A stretch of 64,000 nt of DNA from Epiperipatus broadwayi (taxonomy: Eukaryota; Onychophora; Udeonychophora; Euonychophora; Peripatidae), in contig JAQFVV010000012.1 in NCBI GenBank assembly GCA_028023455.1, forward strand, positions 16,132,364 to 16,196,363, read 5' to 3'. Under the pieces are notes generated by a model. That model ran no database searches and had not been told where the DNA came from. It saw only the letters and a program-made list of their open reading frames with translations. The position numbers and the translations under genes are program-made. This document shows positions 1-11,106 of the stretch, one piece after another. How positions within the stretch are numbered: position 1 is the stretch's first letter; each line of letters begins with the position of its first letter.

Positions 1-920
1 TCCATTATATTACAAATTTAGTACTGTTAATTATGAAGAACAGAAGCAGACTATTATATATATATAAAATGAATTGAGTATTTATTGGTCATTCCATGGA
101 CCCCAGCGACCTCTACCAAAAAAAAATCATTTGATTACAACATAAACACAAAAAAAAAGATTGTATAACTTATTAGAACCATGTGGTTTTCAATATTATT
201 TAAAATGTATTACAAAACAGTTTAATAAATGAAAATAATAAATATATTCAAACCAACAATAATTATCTGTGATTATAATTACAAATGAAATTATTTTCTT
301 CAAAATAAATTCATCAGAAGTTACTTTTTTAAAACAATACTATCTTAAAATTTACTTAATTGACATTTATGTTTTTTTTCTTTATATAACCATTTTAGAA
401 CTAAATACAGTTTATTATATTTGTTTTAAATTATATTAACTTGCTCTTATACCAATATCTTACTTAGATTATTCTATCATTTTAAAAACATGATATTGCA
501 TTGGAAACATGGTTTATTCACACAAACCATATCTAGGTAAAAGGGATAGCACACTTTATTAACCAAATATTATTACTTTTATTTTATTTTTCTAAAGAAT
601 AACATCAATTTCATGCATAAATAATGTTAAATGAAACCAAGTGCCAAAAGCACTGGGTTACAATATATATATAGTTTTTATAATAGATACTAATGTGAAA
701 CTTGTTACATGTACATATTCCTGAGATATGGATATTTTTTTTATATAATATATATGAAAAAGTTGTTGTTTTATAATACATTTTAATTAATAAGTAGCAT
801 TTTTAAATTGTATTTTGGATTCAAATCCTTGTTACTGATTTATGAGAAGATATGTATATAATCTATATGCATATATAAACAAAAAACACATTTATAATTG
901 TTTAATGGAGAAGAAGATAT
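1..920. other. AT-rich sequence, no gene seen
   Basis: I see only low-complexity AT-rich DNA with short poly-A/T runs and no recognisable coding, RNA or repeat signature. Confidence 0.6.
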
Positions 921-924
921 AAAT

Positions 925-1000
925 TAATATTAAAGTTTATAGGCTTAACGTTTTCGAGGATCCATGCCTCATATTCATAGCCATCATAAAATGTATAGTA
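925..1000 (-). mobile_element. 3' end of a Penelope-like element with conserved stem-loop
   Basis: Read on the minus strand this contains GGCTATGAATATGAGG, a loop, CCTCGAAAACGTTAAGCC. The same layout (GGCTATGAATATGAG...CTCTGAAAACGCTTAGCC) sits at the 3' end of all three copies of the PLE at 58302-62069. The outer GGCT/AAGCC and the inner GAGG/CCTC arms pair, and the inner arms differ between families while keeping pairing. It is therefore an isolated 3' remnant of a related PLE; no reading frame is attached. Confidence 0.6.
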
Positions 1001-1599
1001 AAATATATGTAAATATTTAAATAAGCTAGGAAATAGTGAAATTTTTTTCTCTCTCCCCATTTAACAGACTTGATTTAAGAATCAATCATTGACTTGTTTA
1101 TTATAGTTTTATTTTTACTTTCAGACTGAAAAAGGAGTCACCTATAACAAAGCACTTACTTTTTTTTCCTCTTCTTTCATAGTGGATATGAATTTTGTTT
1201 TTATATATATACAATAATTTTATTTTATATAAATATATATAAGCAACTAGAAACACAGAACTTCACGGACAACAGATGGGCAGATTGGGATTTAAACGAC
1301 AAATGCTCACTTGGAATATGGATGGGGGAGATGACTAATTTAATGGAGAATAAAGAAAAAAAAATTTTTTTTATATTTTTAAATGATGAATCAAATTATA
1401 AATATAAATAACATTCAATCCAATGCTATCTATCGTTGAACCAGAAAAGGAGTTATTGAAAGTACAGGGCCCAAAAATCACATTTATGGGATCCCACAAA
1501 ATCACATATAGCATATTGTTTCAAATGATAGAAAAATGTTACAAAAATTAGAGTAAAGAGAACAAAAATCTGACCAAATGATAACAAAAATATGATCAA

Positions 1600-2640
1600 A
1601 TGATAGTAAAATTAGAACAATGGGATCAAAAACAAAAACAAAATGTCAGAGTTCAGAGTCAATGAGACAGACTGAAGAGCGTATAACAGACCAAATACAA
1701 GAAATCAAAACTGAAACATCCTTAGAAATAGAAAAGGAGGATCATGAAATGGAATATTATTATTCCCAAAAATCCAGAACAAGATATGAATACATGCCTA
1801 CTACAAAATGATTGTCACAAACATGACCTTATAGAAATAAACAATGATATTCAATGAGAAGAGATCAGGATAGCAGAGGAAATAGAACCATATGTGGAGA
1901 ATTCAATTATGGATGTATATCCTGGTCATGCCTATTATCATAAGGTTTACACTTACATATAAAAGGGGTTTGATTTACGCCATAACCAGAGTGAGGGTAT
2001 CACATCAATTTTTATTATCTTGTGGATAATGCAACAAAAAGATACCAAAGTAAAATACCATCTTCCAGATATTCATAAAACCAAAGATGGCCAGTTAAGC
2101 ATCTTTCACATTTTTAAAGAATAGGGAATAAATATGTGAAAATGTCACCCTATATTCTCCTTGCCCTATGCAGTAAGAATGTTTCCAGTACCCAGGCAGT
2201 CAATTGGAACAGCATCATTCTGGGATCAAACCCATGTTCAAAAGATCACATCCTATGGGACAAATATACATCAGCCGGTAGAGAAATATATACACAAGAC
2301 ATTATATCCAGCCTGCAAAGTTTTCAAAAGAGACTGGCTCACCCAAATCTGACACCAACATTAGAGACCCTATGAAGGACCTATCAGATAAAATGATAGA
2401 ACTGTCTAAGCTGTATGCAGGGTCCTCCAGACATATATTTATTAGTCTGAAACTGGGCCAAGATACAAGACAGACCACTAGATTTAAGAAGGGCCAACAA
2501 AACCCTCAATTAATGTACCTTTGTCAGTTTTTTTTCCCACAAAATTATTTTACAACTGTTTTTTTTTTATTAGGTCGTTTTACTAATATATTTTGTACTA
2601 ATGTTTTAACCTGAGTTAGGCTGGTTGAGCACTCAGATAA
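1600..2640 (+). other. Unclassified decayed coding-like region
   Basis: Several short overlapping open frames (1620-1811, 2136-2375, 2372-2614) lie in sequence of higher complexity than its surroundings. The first encodes a charged, glutamate/glutamine-rich peptide of coiled-coil type. The others have no recognised motif. The impression is of a broken retroelement (for example a gag-like start and a distant tail), but no protease, reverse transcriptase or integrase signature is visible, so the identity is open. Confidence 0.3.
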
Positions 2641-2699
2641 GCAAAAGCATTTTTTTGCTTTTACTCTGGCTGGAAGGATATGAAGTTATATATATATGC

Positions 2700-3515
2700 T
2701 TATATAAGGAGTGAAAGTAAATGGAGATTATTTAAGTCATTTACATTTTGCAGATGATGTAGTTGTTTTTGCAAATAATGCTTTAGAGTTACAGGAAATG
2801 TTGCAGGAGTTACCAGATGAAAGTAGGAAAATAGGACTAAAGATAAATGTTAAAAAGACTAAAGTAATGTTCAATAGATTTTCTCAAAATATGAAAAACA
2901 AGATTGATTATGATGAGTTAGAAGAAGTTAACTGTTACAAATACCTTGGTCAGATTATTAATACAGATGAAAATATATTAATGGATGAAATTAATCATAG
3001 AATTAAACTTGGTTGGAGTGCTTTTGGTAGAAATAACTTGGAACTAAAAAAAAATATGCCTGTGTGTTTGAAAAGGAAGGTTTTTAATAAATGTGTTTTG
3101 CCAGTTCTTACTTATGGATCTGAGACTTGGACACTTAATAGAAGAGCATACAGAGACTTCAGGCCACTCAAAGAAGTATGGAGAGATGCATATTGGGAGT
3201 AACAAGAGATCGAAAATGCAATGTATGGGTAAGAGAACAAACAGGTCTTACTGACCTCATTGAAAAAAATTAAAAGACTGAAGTGGAGTTGGGCTGGACA
3301 TATTGCTAGAAGAGATGATAATAGATGGACAATTGAAATTTTAAACGGGATTCCAAGAGATCGTGAAAGACCCACAAAGAGACATAAGAACGTGTGCAGG
3401 GGTGTTGTGGAGAAGAGAAGCTAAAGATAGAAAAAGATGGATTGAATTTGGAGAGACCTTCATCCTGCAGTGGAATGATAATGGTTGATGATGATGATAT
3501 AAATATGCTTCATGC
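2700..3515 (+). mobile_element. RTE-like LINE, 3' half of reverse transcriptase, frameshifted
   Basis: From 2711 to 3202 the frame reads YLSHLHFADDVVVFANNALE and then GLKINVKKTKVMFN, KYLGQIIN, RIKLGWSAFGRNN, CLKRKVFNKCVLPVLTYGSE. These are the FADD catalytic box and thumb/connection landmarks of RTE-type LINE reverse transcriptases. The frame then shifts: RDRKCNVWVREQTGLTDLIE and RLKWSWAGHIARRDDNRWT follow in other frames to about 3480, ending near WNDNG. The tail carries TGATGATGATGAT (3484-3498), a typical RTE 3' end. The 5' half and endonuclease are missing; several frameshifts and stops make it inactive. Confidence 0.85.
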
Positions 3516-3519
3516 CAAT

Positions 3520-4720
3520 TTGTATATAAATATTTTTAAACTCTGTCAAAGGGAAAATAAAAAAAAAATTTTTTTTATTAAATTTACTAAAGGCATGTGT
3601 ATGTAGAAAGGGTCAGAAACAGCTAGCTGAGAATAGATAAATAATTAGTAATGTAAGAAAATAAAGAAGTTTTTAAAAAAATTTGTTGCACTAACGTGTA
3701 TATGAATAGAGTATTATAAGCAATATAATGTTCAGATGCATAACAGATTCTAGAAAATTCTGGTAAAAAACAAGTAATTTAAAATTCAGCTATTTAAAAT
3801 TCCTAAACACTATATTTTAATAAAATTTGTAAAAGCAGATTAATTGTAAGATATAGGTACATTCATAATGTAACAGGGCGAGCAGGAGTGCTGAAAATTG
3901 TAATACTAAAACACGTGTTTCATGCCCCAACAATTTGAAGCCATATATAACAGGAGGAGCAAGATCATATTATAGAAATGTAAATCAATGTCCAATGGTT
4001 GACTGTACCACATATAATGGGACGGTGTTAACATAGGATTTGATGTCATGCGACTAAAAATCATATATAACTAAACAATCTATTTCTTCAATGGGGATAT
4101 GTCTCATTATGACTATTAATTTAACTAATTCAGTCGATATAATCATAGGAGTATTAACAGTTAAATAGAAAGAATTTCGACTTAACATGCCTTCTCCCAT
4201 TTTCCCTCTATTCGTCTCATGTTATGCCGTGGTATTCAAATTCAGGAAGAATATGCATGAATTCTATTTCAGAGTTTGCTTGTATGCAAATTATATACAT
4301 ATGATGTGATGAATTATGGAGTAGATAAATAGCAACGACTTCGATTATTATAATAAATATTTAATAAAGTTATTAACAATAACAGATTTTGTTCATAATT
4401 ATATTTTAACATAATATTTGAGTTGTAAAATTATTAACTGAAGATTGGATAAGTGTGATTATCCTTTGTTTCATTTCTTGAATATGAGGTAATCCAATCT
4501 TTTATCATTAGTTTCCTCTTGTTTTTTACTTATGGTGAGTTTACCACAGATTAGGATTTTTGTAAGGATTACTCTATGTGTTAAAAATCATTTCTTAATG
4601 ATACAATAATATGATAGGAAAGATCAAGTCATCCAAGTGTTTTAATCATTTATCCTGAATAACAGTTATTTAAGAAATAAGTTAGTTTTAACAAACATTT
4701 AATTCTTAATATTTGACACT
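3520..4720. other. Intergenic or intronic sequence without recognised feature
   Basis: Moderately complex AT-rich DNA, with a slightly GC-richer part at 3870-4260. I see no coding frame or RNA. It may be old repeat material. Confidence 0.4.
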
Positions 4721-4769
4721 GTAATTGTCATAGTATATTGTACTGGGCGAACCTCATCCAATTCTAACT

Positions 4770-5120
4770 TTTAGCATACATATCAAGCATGAAGTGACTG
4801 TACCACCTCAGGGTGAGATCTCAATAATAATTTTAATAGAAACATGATATCTATGATTTAATTTATATTAACACATTATAAATTAAGCAATATATTGAAC
4901 CATGATTGATTATTTCATTACCAGGCCAACGAATATCACAAGGTTAATTGCTGTATATCTTTGAAAGACCATGAATAATTCGCATCTTTATGCACTACTC
5001 CCAGACAGAGAAAATCCCCGACTGGAAGGATATACAACCCCCAACCCATTACATAACAGATACCAACTTTCTAAGGTCCGATAAAGTCGTATCCCATTAT
5101 GCTATGCTCAGCCTCTTATC
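4770..5120 (+). repeat. Interspersed repeat family E, copy 1
   Basis: This stretch resembles 25010-25400 in order: AGCATGAAGTGAC, then CACTACTCCCAGA (CACCACTCCTAGA), CTGGAAGGATAT (CTAGAAGGATGT), then ATCCCATTATG...TGCTCAG (ATCCCATATGG...TGCTCAG). No coding potential is seen. The similarity is patchy, so the copies are old; the class of element is unknown. Confidence 0.4.
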
Positions 5121-5389
5121 TCAAGTGATATAAAAAGAAATTTTAAAGCCACTCTCAGAAATATATTTACTTTTGTTATATTTTAAGAAATGAAATAAAA
5201 TAAATATAACACAATCATTAGCATTTGAAAATTTAGTAACCAAAAATATGAAATTCTTGTGTTTTTGTTATTAATTAATGCAAATTAAAACCATCAATCA
5301 AATCAATATGACATCTTTGATGTCTCTGTCATGAAGCTCCATATAAACAGTTTACAACCACTATGGATAAAAAGTTGAAACTAATACAT

Positions 5390-6480
5390 ATCTTTATACA
5401 ATACCAGGTTTTATTTTAAATGCCTCAAATTTTCTAATAATAGTATTAATACTTCCTTTCATTTCATCATGTAAAAAAATTATAATAAGAATAAATTCTT
5501 TAATGGACATACAGCTAATTTCAAACACTATCATAAATTTAGTCAATTAAAAAGAATCAAATTTTTTGATCAAATTAATAAAAGAAATATATAAATCTCA
5601 TTATTGCATTTGCCTGACTACCAAAAATTGTGTCTATAATGCTTCAAATTCTCTAAAATTACAATGAGTCTCCCTCAAGTCATTCATCTATGACTGGATG
5701 TAATTTAATCAATAAAACTCTTGAACCATACCTTTATTGTAGTAGATAATGATAATACACAATAATTATTGCAGTATTTTTTTATTCCCTTAATTTTTAT
5801 AAAGTGGAACATAGAAGCATCCTTAAGACTGAGGAGCATAATTTCATGGGCTACGAAGCTAACAAGAGAATTTATCATCATATTTTAGAACTTTTCCAGA
5901 TATTTTCTCAAAACCTGCAGTCTAATTTAATATTACAAAGAACTATTTTATCTTCAAAATGCTGGGCATTTTTCCTAAATCTAATGATTAAATAAGATGA
6001 ATATATTATTAACAATTGCATCATTTAAAAAAAGATCAAAATACTCCCTGCACTTGTTTGAAATATCATTATTATCATATAAAAGAGTGCCATTTTAAGG
6101 ATTTAATAGAATTATATTTTTTAGATTCATATAATTTCAATACATTAAAAAAAAAAGTTTTAGGATAGCCAGAACCAGTTAAGGAGAATATCTCCATGCA
6201 GTTTTAATCCAACATTTTTTTAAGCTTTTTATCAATTGATGAATTTCAAACTAAATCTCAATAATGTTTACAAAGCTCCATTCATTCAATTAATTATTCT
6301 GCCAAATAGAAAATGGTATTTTTCATTTTTATTCATGTCACTAGTTCTTCTTTGTAGTGAATCCAAAAAATGATTTACTTGTATCCATGACACATTCCTT
6401 AAAAGAATTCCAAGCAAGAATAACATGACACAATTAAGATGTTTAAATAACAGTTGAAGTTTAGCATGGACGATAATGCT
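5390..6480 (-). mobile_element. Decayed LINE fragment, same family as 62070-63850
   Basis: Blocks match the better preserved LINE at the right end in the same order: TCAAATTTTCTAATAATAGT near 5427 with 62541, CACTTGTTTGAAATATCATT near 6051 with 63160, ATTATTCTGCCAAATAGAAA near 6291 with 63640, TTTACTTGTATCCATGACAC near 6371 with 63752. No frame is open over any length. It is an ancient copy on the minus strand. Confidence 0.7.
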
Positions 6481-6764
6481 TTTAAAGAATGAACATCAAG
6501 TATCATATAAATGTGATTGGAATAGAATCTTTTTTTAATGCAACTACCACTTTAACTAGGCACAAATTAATATGTTTAAGTATCTGTTTAATATAAATTT
6601 CTACTTTTTGATTCCTAACTATAATATAGTTTTATTAGATAACATTATTTTGAATGTAGATGTATCTAAGTTCTTTATAGCAATTTTTCTGACTTTAATA
6701 AAATGTTTATAATTAATTCAAGTGCTATGCAAAAATTCAATAATAGCTTTAGCAAACTTTCCAT

Positions 6765-7195
6765 ATAATAGTGTGATCAAGGATCTTTGTAATCAATAGA
6801 TGCAGGAAAGTTTGGGCATAAAATCTCTACCTAGTGCCGAATCATCCTCTAATATCGCCAGACTAGTTTCTAGTTTGTCGCTTTCATCAGTGAGGAGTTT
6901 TGAATTTGAGAGCACTGCACCTAGATCTTAGAATCTAATGCAACCCTCCAGGAGCTATCTTCTACCTATTTAGTTAACTATAAAGCTAGGAGCCCAATAT
7001 GAAAACACAATAATGTTTTCAATCCAAGCTCATTTGCTTGTATAGTCATACAGATCTGAACTCAGTTCAGCATCTATACATTTTGGTATTTTTGGTTTTT
7101 CAAAAATCATGGTCACCATTATCCTATAGGCAAGATAGGTATAAAACCATCAAAAACATCACATGATCACCATTTCATATACTTACACAAACTGT
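6765..7195 (-). mobile_element. Hammerhead repeat family C, copy 1 (retrozyme-like)
   Basis: A unit of roughly 415 bp read on the minus strand, homologous over most of its length to 16590-17010 and, in its second half, to 22690-23010. It contains AGCTTTATAGT, the TTAGGATCTAAGATCT-type block near 6928-6950 and a hammerhead ribozyme at 6855-6896. There is no coding frame. Size, absence of protein and presence of a type I hammerhead fit non-autonomous retrozymes. The copy is in the sense orientation of the CXXC1 gene. Confidence 0.7.
6855..6896 (-). ncRNA. Type I hammerhead ribozyme, family C copy 1
   Basis: Minus strand: stem I TCCTCA, core CTGATGA (6890-6884), a 13-nt stem II region, GAAA (6870-6867), then C TA GTC with cleavage expected after the C at 6861, and stem I TGGCGA. 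All conserved core bases of the hammerhead are present. Stem III is the minimal two-pair AC/GT form typical of animal and PLE hammerheads. Stem II (AGC/ACT) is weakened by a mismatch and stem I by one, so activity may be low. Confidence 0.7.
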
Positions 7196-7239
7196 TAATG
7201 ATGTGATATGGCTACTCCTTTATTGAAGTCAGGAATCTC

Positions 7240-8030
7240 TCAGCTATTATGTCCGGAAAAATATGTTAGCCACCTTATTTTCCTTTTCCATTCGCCAATC
7301 TAAGTTTTCACATATTTTTCTCTATCCTCCCATTTCCATAACATCATCTTTGTCCACCCCATGGCCTTTATATCTAGATCCCCCTTATATTTTTTCAAAC
7401 ACAGCCTAAAGACCAAGAACACACTTTCTATGTAATTACTTAGTTTATATTTATTCTTCCACAACTTCAATATTTGTACTCTTTCTGCTTGTAAGCATTT
7501 ACATTCAATTAAAAGATGCCTAATACTTTCCATGCCTTCCTTACATAACTTGCAGACTAAATCACCCACATTTCTCCATTTATGTGTATAGTCCCTTGTT
7601 GTTACATGCTATTATCATAAATGAAACTCACACCCAATATTCTGTTTACTTCTATATATATTGCGATTCTTTTTAGTCTCCATATTAGTTCTCCTTAACG
7701 CATCTATTCTTCTATCCCATTCTTTGCCAACACTCAACAATCCTCCTAAAACAATCATAATGACATAAAGTCTATCTAAATCTTCTGCATCATATTAATC
7801 TTGTTGCCAGTTCTTTATTTATAACCCATTTAAATACTATTTTGGTTATTCTCTTACTATCCATAAATTGGAATCTACCAAGCATTTTCATTTTGCTTTT
7901 TGACCATCCCATTTCTCCTTGAATTGCTTCCTTTTCCATTCACACATCTGCATCTAAAGTATGTCTTCCTACTTCTCTTTGTACTTTTTCTAAGTAATCT
8001 AATTTCCTTTATTAACACATTCTCCCCCTA
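7240..8030 (-). mobile_element. LINE C-terminal fragment with zinc-knuckle-like motif
   Basis: The minus-strand frame at 7569-7300 reads DLVCKLCKEGMESIRHLLIE and then CKCLQAERVQ. The CxxC...HLLxEC pattern is the C-terminal cysteine-histidine motif of many non-LTR retrotransposon proteins. The upstream part (to about 8030) has similar composition but broken frames, with pieces such as VGKEWDRRIDAL-like segments. No catalytic domain is preserved. Confidence 0.6.
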
Positions 8031-8259
8031 GTGGCAATATGAGTTAAAAGTTCAACATTTCATTTTAATATTAAAATCATTATTCAATAATATGAATCAA
8101 TAAATTGCACTGGATTTATTTTAAGTTTATAAATAAAAAAACATGTTCAAAAATCATATATGGATTTTCAAATATAGGAAAAAAATGAAATGAAATAAAG
8201 TGAAATACATAATGAGAAGTACTTTTTTTCTTATTGGCTGATTATCATAATGTTATTAA

Positions 8260-8632
8260 AAAGAGAAGACTAACATAATCTTTGATGATAAATATAGGGG
8301 ATTTGAACTCAGACTTACAAACAACCATTAACTATCCACACTATCTCATACCATTGATGCACCTGACCACACACATGTAGAAAAGACAAATAATCACCAA
8401 TATACATATTTTGTGCTGAACCAGCACTCATCAGTTGGTCCAGATTATCATCTCCCACAAATATATAATCAGTGCTCAGTTTGCATTAACATAGCAAATC
8501 TTTATACTTTAATGGATAGGCTTCAATCTACTCCAACTCTTCACCCATCCATACCATTGAAAATCTGATGATAGAATGCCCAAATCCCATGCTGATGCCA
8601 ATATTATTGTTATACCCATGTTGACCTCGTCA
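8260..8632 (-). mobile_element. Hammerhead repeat family A, inverted copy A1
   Basis: This is a reverse-oriented copy of the family A unit, lying head to head with the forward dimer that starts at 8633. It comprises the upstream block (TCAACATGGG...GGCATCAGCATGGGATTTGGG...) and the hammerhead block down to the B-box-like GTTCAAATCCCC. The two orientations make a large inverted repeat. An inverted partial copy next to a forward tandem copy is the same layout as in the two PLE insertions of this window. Confidence 0.7.
8391..8449 (-). ncRNA. Hammerhead ribozyme A1, mutated core
   Basis: Minus strand: GATAATCTGG, stem I ACCAA, CTGATGA (8434-8428), stem II GTGCTG GTT CAGCAC (perfect six pairs), then AAAA instead of GAAA (8412-8409), a short AT stem III and TTGGT closing stem I. 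The invariant G12 is changed to A, so self-cleavage should be lost. All other elements match copy A4. Confidence 0.75.
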
Positions 8633-8674
8633 TCTTAATATAAACTGAGCACTGATTATATATGTGTGGGAGAT

Positions 8675-8735
8675 GATAATTTAGACCAACAGATGAGTGC
8701 TGGTTCAGCACGAAATATGTATATTGGTAACTATT
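8675..8735 (+). ncRNA. Hammerhead ribozyme A2, mutated core
   Basis: GATAAT, stem I ACCAA (8685-8689), then CAGATGA instead of CTGATGA, stem II GTGCTG GTT CAGCAC, intact GAAA (8712-8715), AT stem III and TTGGT. The U4-to-A change in the core should abolish cleavage. The defect differs from that of A1 and A3, so the copies decayed independently from an active ancestor. Confidence 0.75.
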
Positions 8736-9140
8736 TATATTTTCTACATGTGTGTGATCATGTGTATTAATGGTATGAGATACTGTGAATAGCTGAAGGT
8801 TGCTTGAAAGTTTGAGTTCAAATCCCCTATATTTACAATTAAGTTTCAGGTATAAGAATGCCTAAATTTCAAATCTTACATATTAAGTCTGCACTCTGCC
8901 CATCCCTCTATGTATTTAAATAGATATTGTTCTATACATGAGGGGTCAGAGTGACTTGAGGTCAACATGGGCATAACAACAATATTGGCATCAGCATGGG
9001 ATTTGGGAATTCTACCATCAGATTTTCAATGGTACGGATGGCTGTAAAGTTGGAGTAGATTGAAGCCTGTCCATTAAAGTATAAAGATTTGCTATCTTAA
9101 TATACACTGATCACTGATTATATATATATGTGTGGGAGAT

Positions 9141-9202
9141 AATAATCTGGACCAACTGATGAGTGTTGGTTCAGCACAAAATACATATATTTGTGATTAT
9201 TT
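9141..9202 (+). ncRNA. Hammerhead ribozyme A3, mutated core
   Basis: ACCAA (9151-9155) is followed by intact CTGATGA (9156-9162) and stem II GTGTTG GTT CAGCAC, in which one pair is G-U. GAAA has become AAAA (9178-9181), and the far side of stem I reads TTGTG in place of TTGGT. It is probably inactive. Confidence 0.7.
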
Positions 9203-9439
9203 ATCTTGTCTACATGTGTGTGGTCATGTGTATCGGTGGTATGAGATACTGTGAATAGTTGAAGGTTGTTTGTAAGTCTGAGTTCAAATCCCCTATATTT
9301 ACAATTAAGTTCCAAGTATAAGAATGCCTGTATTTCAAATCTTACACATTAAGCTTGCATTCTGCTCATCCCTCTTCTATGAATTTAAATGGATACTGTT
9401 CTATATATTGAAACAGTAAGATTTGCTTTGCAGATCTTC

Positions 9440-10380
9440 ATTTAGTTATTCACCATAAAAAGTTTAAGGCACTGGCTTGTCTCTTTCACGAATTAGTAAA
9501 TAAAATGTGACGTTTCATTTTTTCTCACATCTTTCCTGCCCTCATACCTTAGTTTAAACCCCCAATGTATCATAGTGTGCCTGTAATACACTTATATGCC
9601 GAAAATCCCGCCTAATATTAAACCACGAGTAAAACGCTCGTGTTATATATATATATAGTTCTAATTCCCAGCATAAATAACTAATATAAATTATGTGTAT
9701 GTACATGTAAAAATATTTGTTTAAAAAGTAGGTTATATAGGTCATATTTACGCACATACTGCGATATATTCATTTTAAAAACTTAAGTTAAAATAATATT
9801 TTGTTATTTAAAATTATTTCTTTTTAAATCTATTCATAAAAAAAAGATATTACATTTGTAATATTTGTTTTAGTTTTAAATAAAATTATATTCATCTCAT
9901 AAGTAGATTTAAACATTGAAAATTAAAAGAAGTAAATAAGTTGTTATTTTAGATTTTAAAATCACACCATCAATTTTATGTAAAAAGTAAATGAGGGTTG
10001 GTAAGAGAATAGTGACTTACAGCAGATGTCCACTTAAGATATTTTTAATTAGTGAAGGTTTTTCTAAAATGAAGTTAAAGTTTTAATCCGAATATCTACA
10101 AGGTAATTAACAATAATAAAATTAATTATAACATTTATTAAATTCCTTGGGATGTTCGGATAGGTTTAATTACAACATTGATTAGATAGCAAATCTTTTT
10201 TTTGGATATGTTTGTTATGCTGCAGGGCAGTATTATTGTCCAGCTCTCGGATATATAGGGCTGGTTTTATTTTAACAAGGAGTGGGCAATTAGTCTTCAA
10301 GCAATTTTTTATTAAAGTTGGGAATTAGTCTTCAAGTAAATTTTAGTTTTCAATTATATTTGTGAGTCAAAAAGCTATTT
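9440..10380. other. AT-rich sequence without recognised gene
   Basis: Only short frames and low-complexity tracts are seen. A direct duplication of 'ggaattagtcttcaag' occurs near 10289 and 10321, a minor tandem repeat. Confidence 0.4.
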
Positions 10381-10388
10381 TGTAAAAG

Positions 10389-10730
10389 TTGAATTTGCTG
10401 AGAGTTAAGAATTTATTCCACTACAAGAAGCTAAAGCCAGGTGTATTCGGAGAACTGCACACCCCAGCCTTTAACGAGAAATTTAAAATGTCAGAGTGGA
10501 GCTGGCAAGAAGGCTATTTTCCTTTCGGAAATGGCCGTCTGCTGCACATCATGCCATCTGATGCCTTCACTTAAGAAGCCCTGAAAACTGCCACCGCTGC
10601 TGAAGATGTGAACTTTGAACCAAAAGTTACTGCCAAATTCTTGTAAATGCTGCTGCCGTCAAACTAGAAAAGTCTCCATATGAAAATGCATTTGAATGCC
10701 TTACTTCAGATGAGGTAACCCAAGAGTTTT
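10389..10730 (+). pseudogene. Unrecognised coding-like fragment, broken
   Basis: A GC-richer island with codon-like composition. From about 10400 it reads KLKPGVFGELHTPAFNEKFK and then MSEWSWQEGYFPFGNGRLLH, IMPSDAFT, a stop at 10572, EALKTATAAEDVNFEPKVTA, KFL, then stops and a possible continuation LEKSPYENAFECLTSDEV in another frame. There are no introns inside, and stops and a frame change break it. It looks like a processed or transposed gene fragment; I do not recognise the family. Confidence 0.45.
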
Positions 10731-11106
10731 TGTGAAATTATTCCTTCTTATAAGCTATAGTCATTACCTAAAAAAAAAAAATATTAAAAAACGAGATTTT
10801 TAACACTTTTAAACATTATTATTTTTACATTGGTTCACAAATTCTACATTTTGAAAGTTATACATTAAAATTACAATTTCATAGACAGCTTCATCACAGT
10901 TGTCATAAAATGCTGAAAAAATTATATATGCCTTACCTGAAGTAATTTTTCAGTGAAAAAAACTACAAAACAATGCGATTGGTAACTTCCATTTTTACTA
11001 GCTGACCCAGATCTTGTTCTCCCATATCAGGATATCTGCCAGAAATGTTTGCTTCTCTTTCCATGCAGGCTATCTGTTAGAAATATGTTTGGTTTTTAGT
11101 GGGGAA

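Larger units (their letters stand above)
8633..9430 (+). mobile_element. Hammerhead repeat family A, forward tandem dimer (A2, A3)
   Basis: Two consecutive forward units with a 466-bp period, measured between GTGTGGGAGAT at 8664 and 9130. Each has ACTGA(G/T)CACTGATTATATAT, the hammerhead, a B-box-like GTTCAAATCCCC, then GAATGCCT..TTTCAAATCTTACA and the AACATGGGCATAACAA block. No protein is encoded. Tandem hammerhead-bearing units of this size are the hallmark of retrozymes. The end near 9430 is approximate. Confidence 0.75.
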
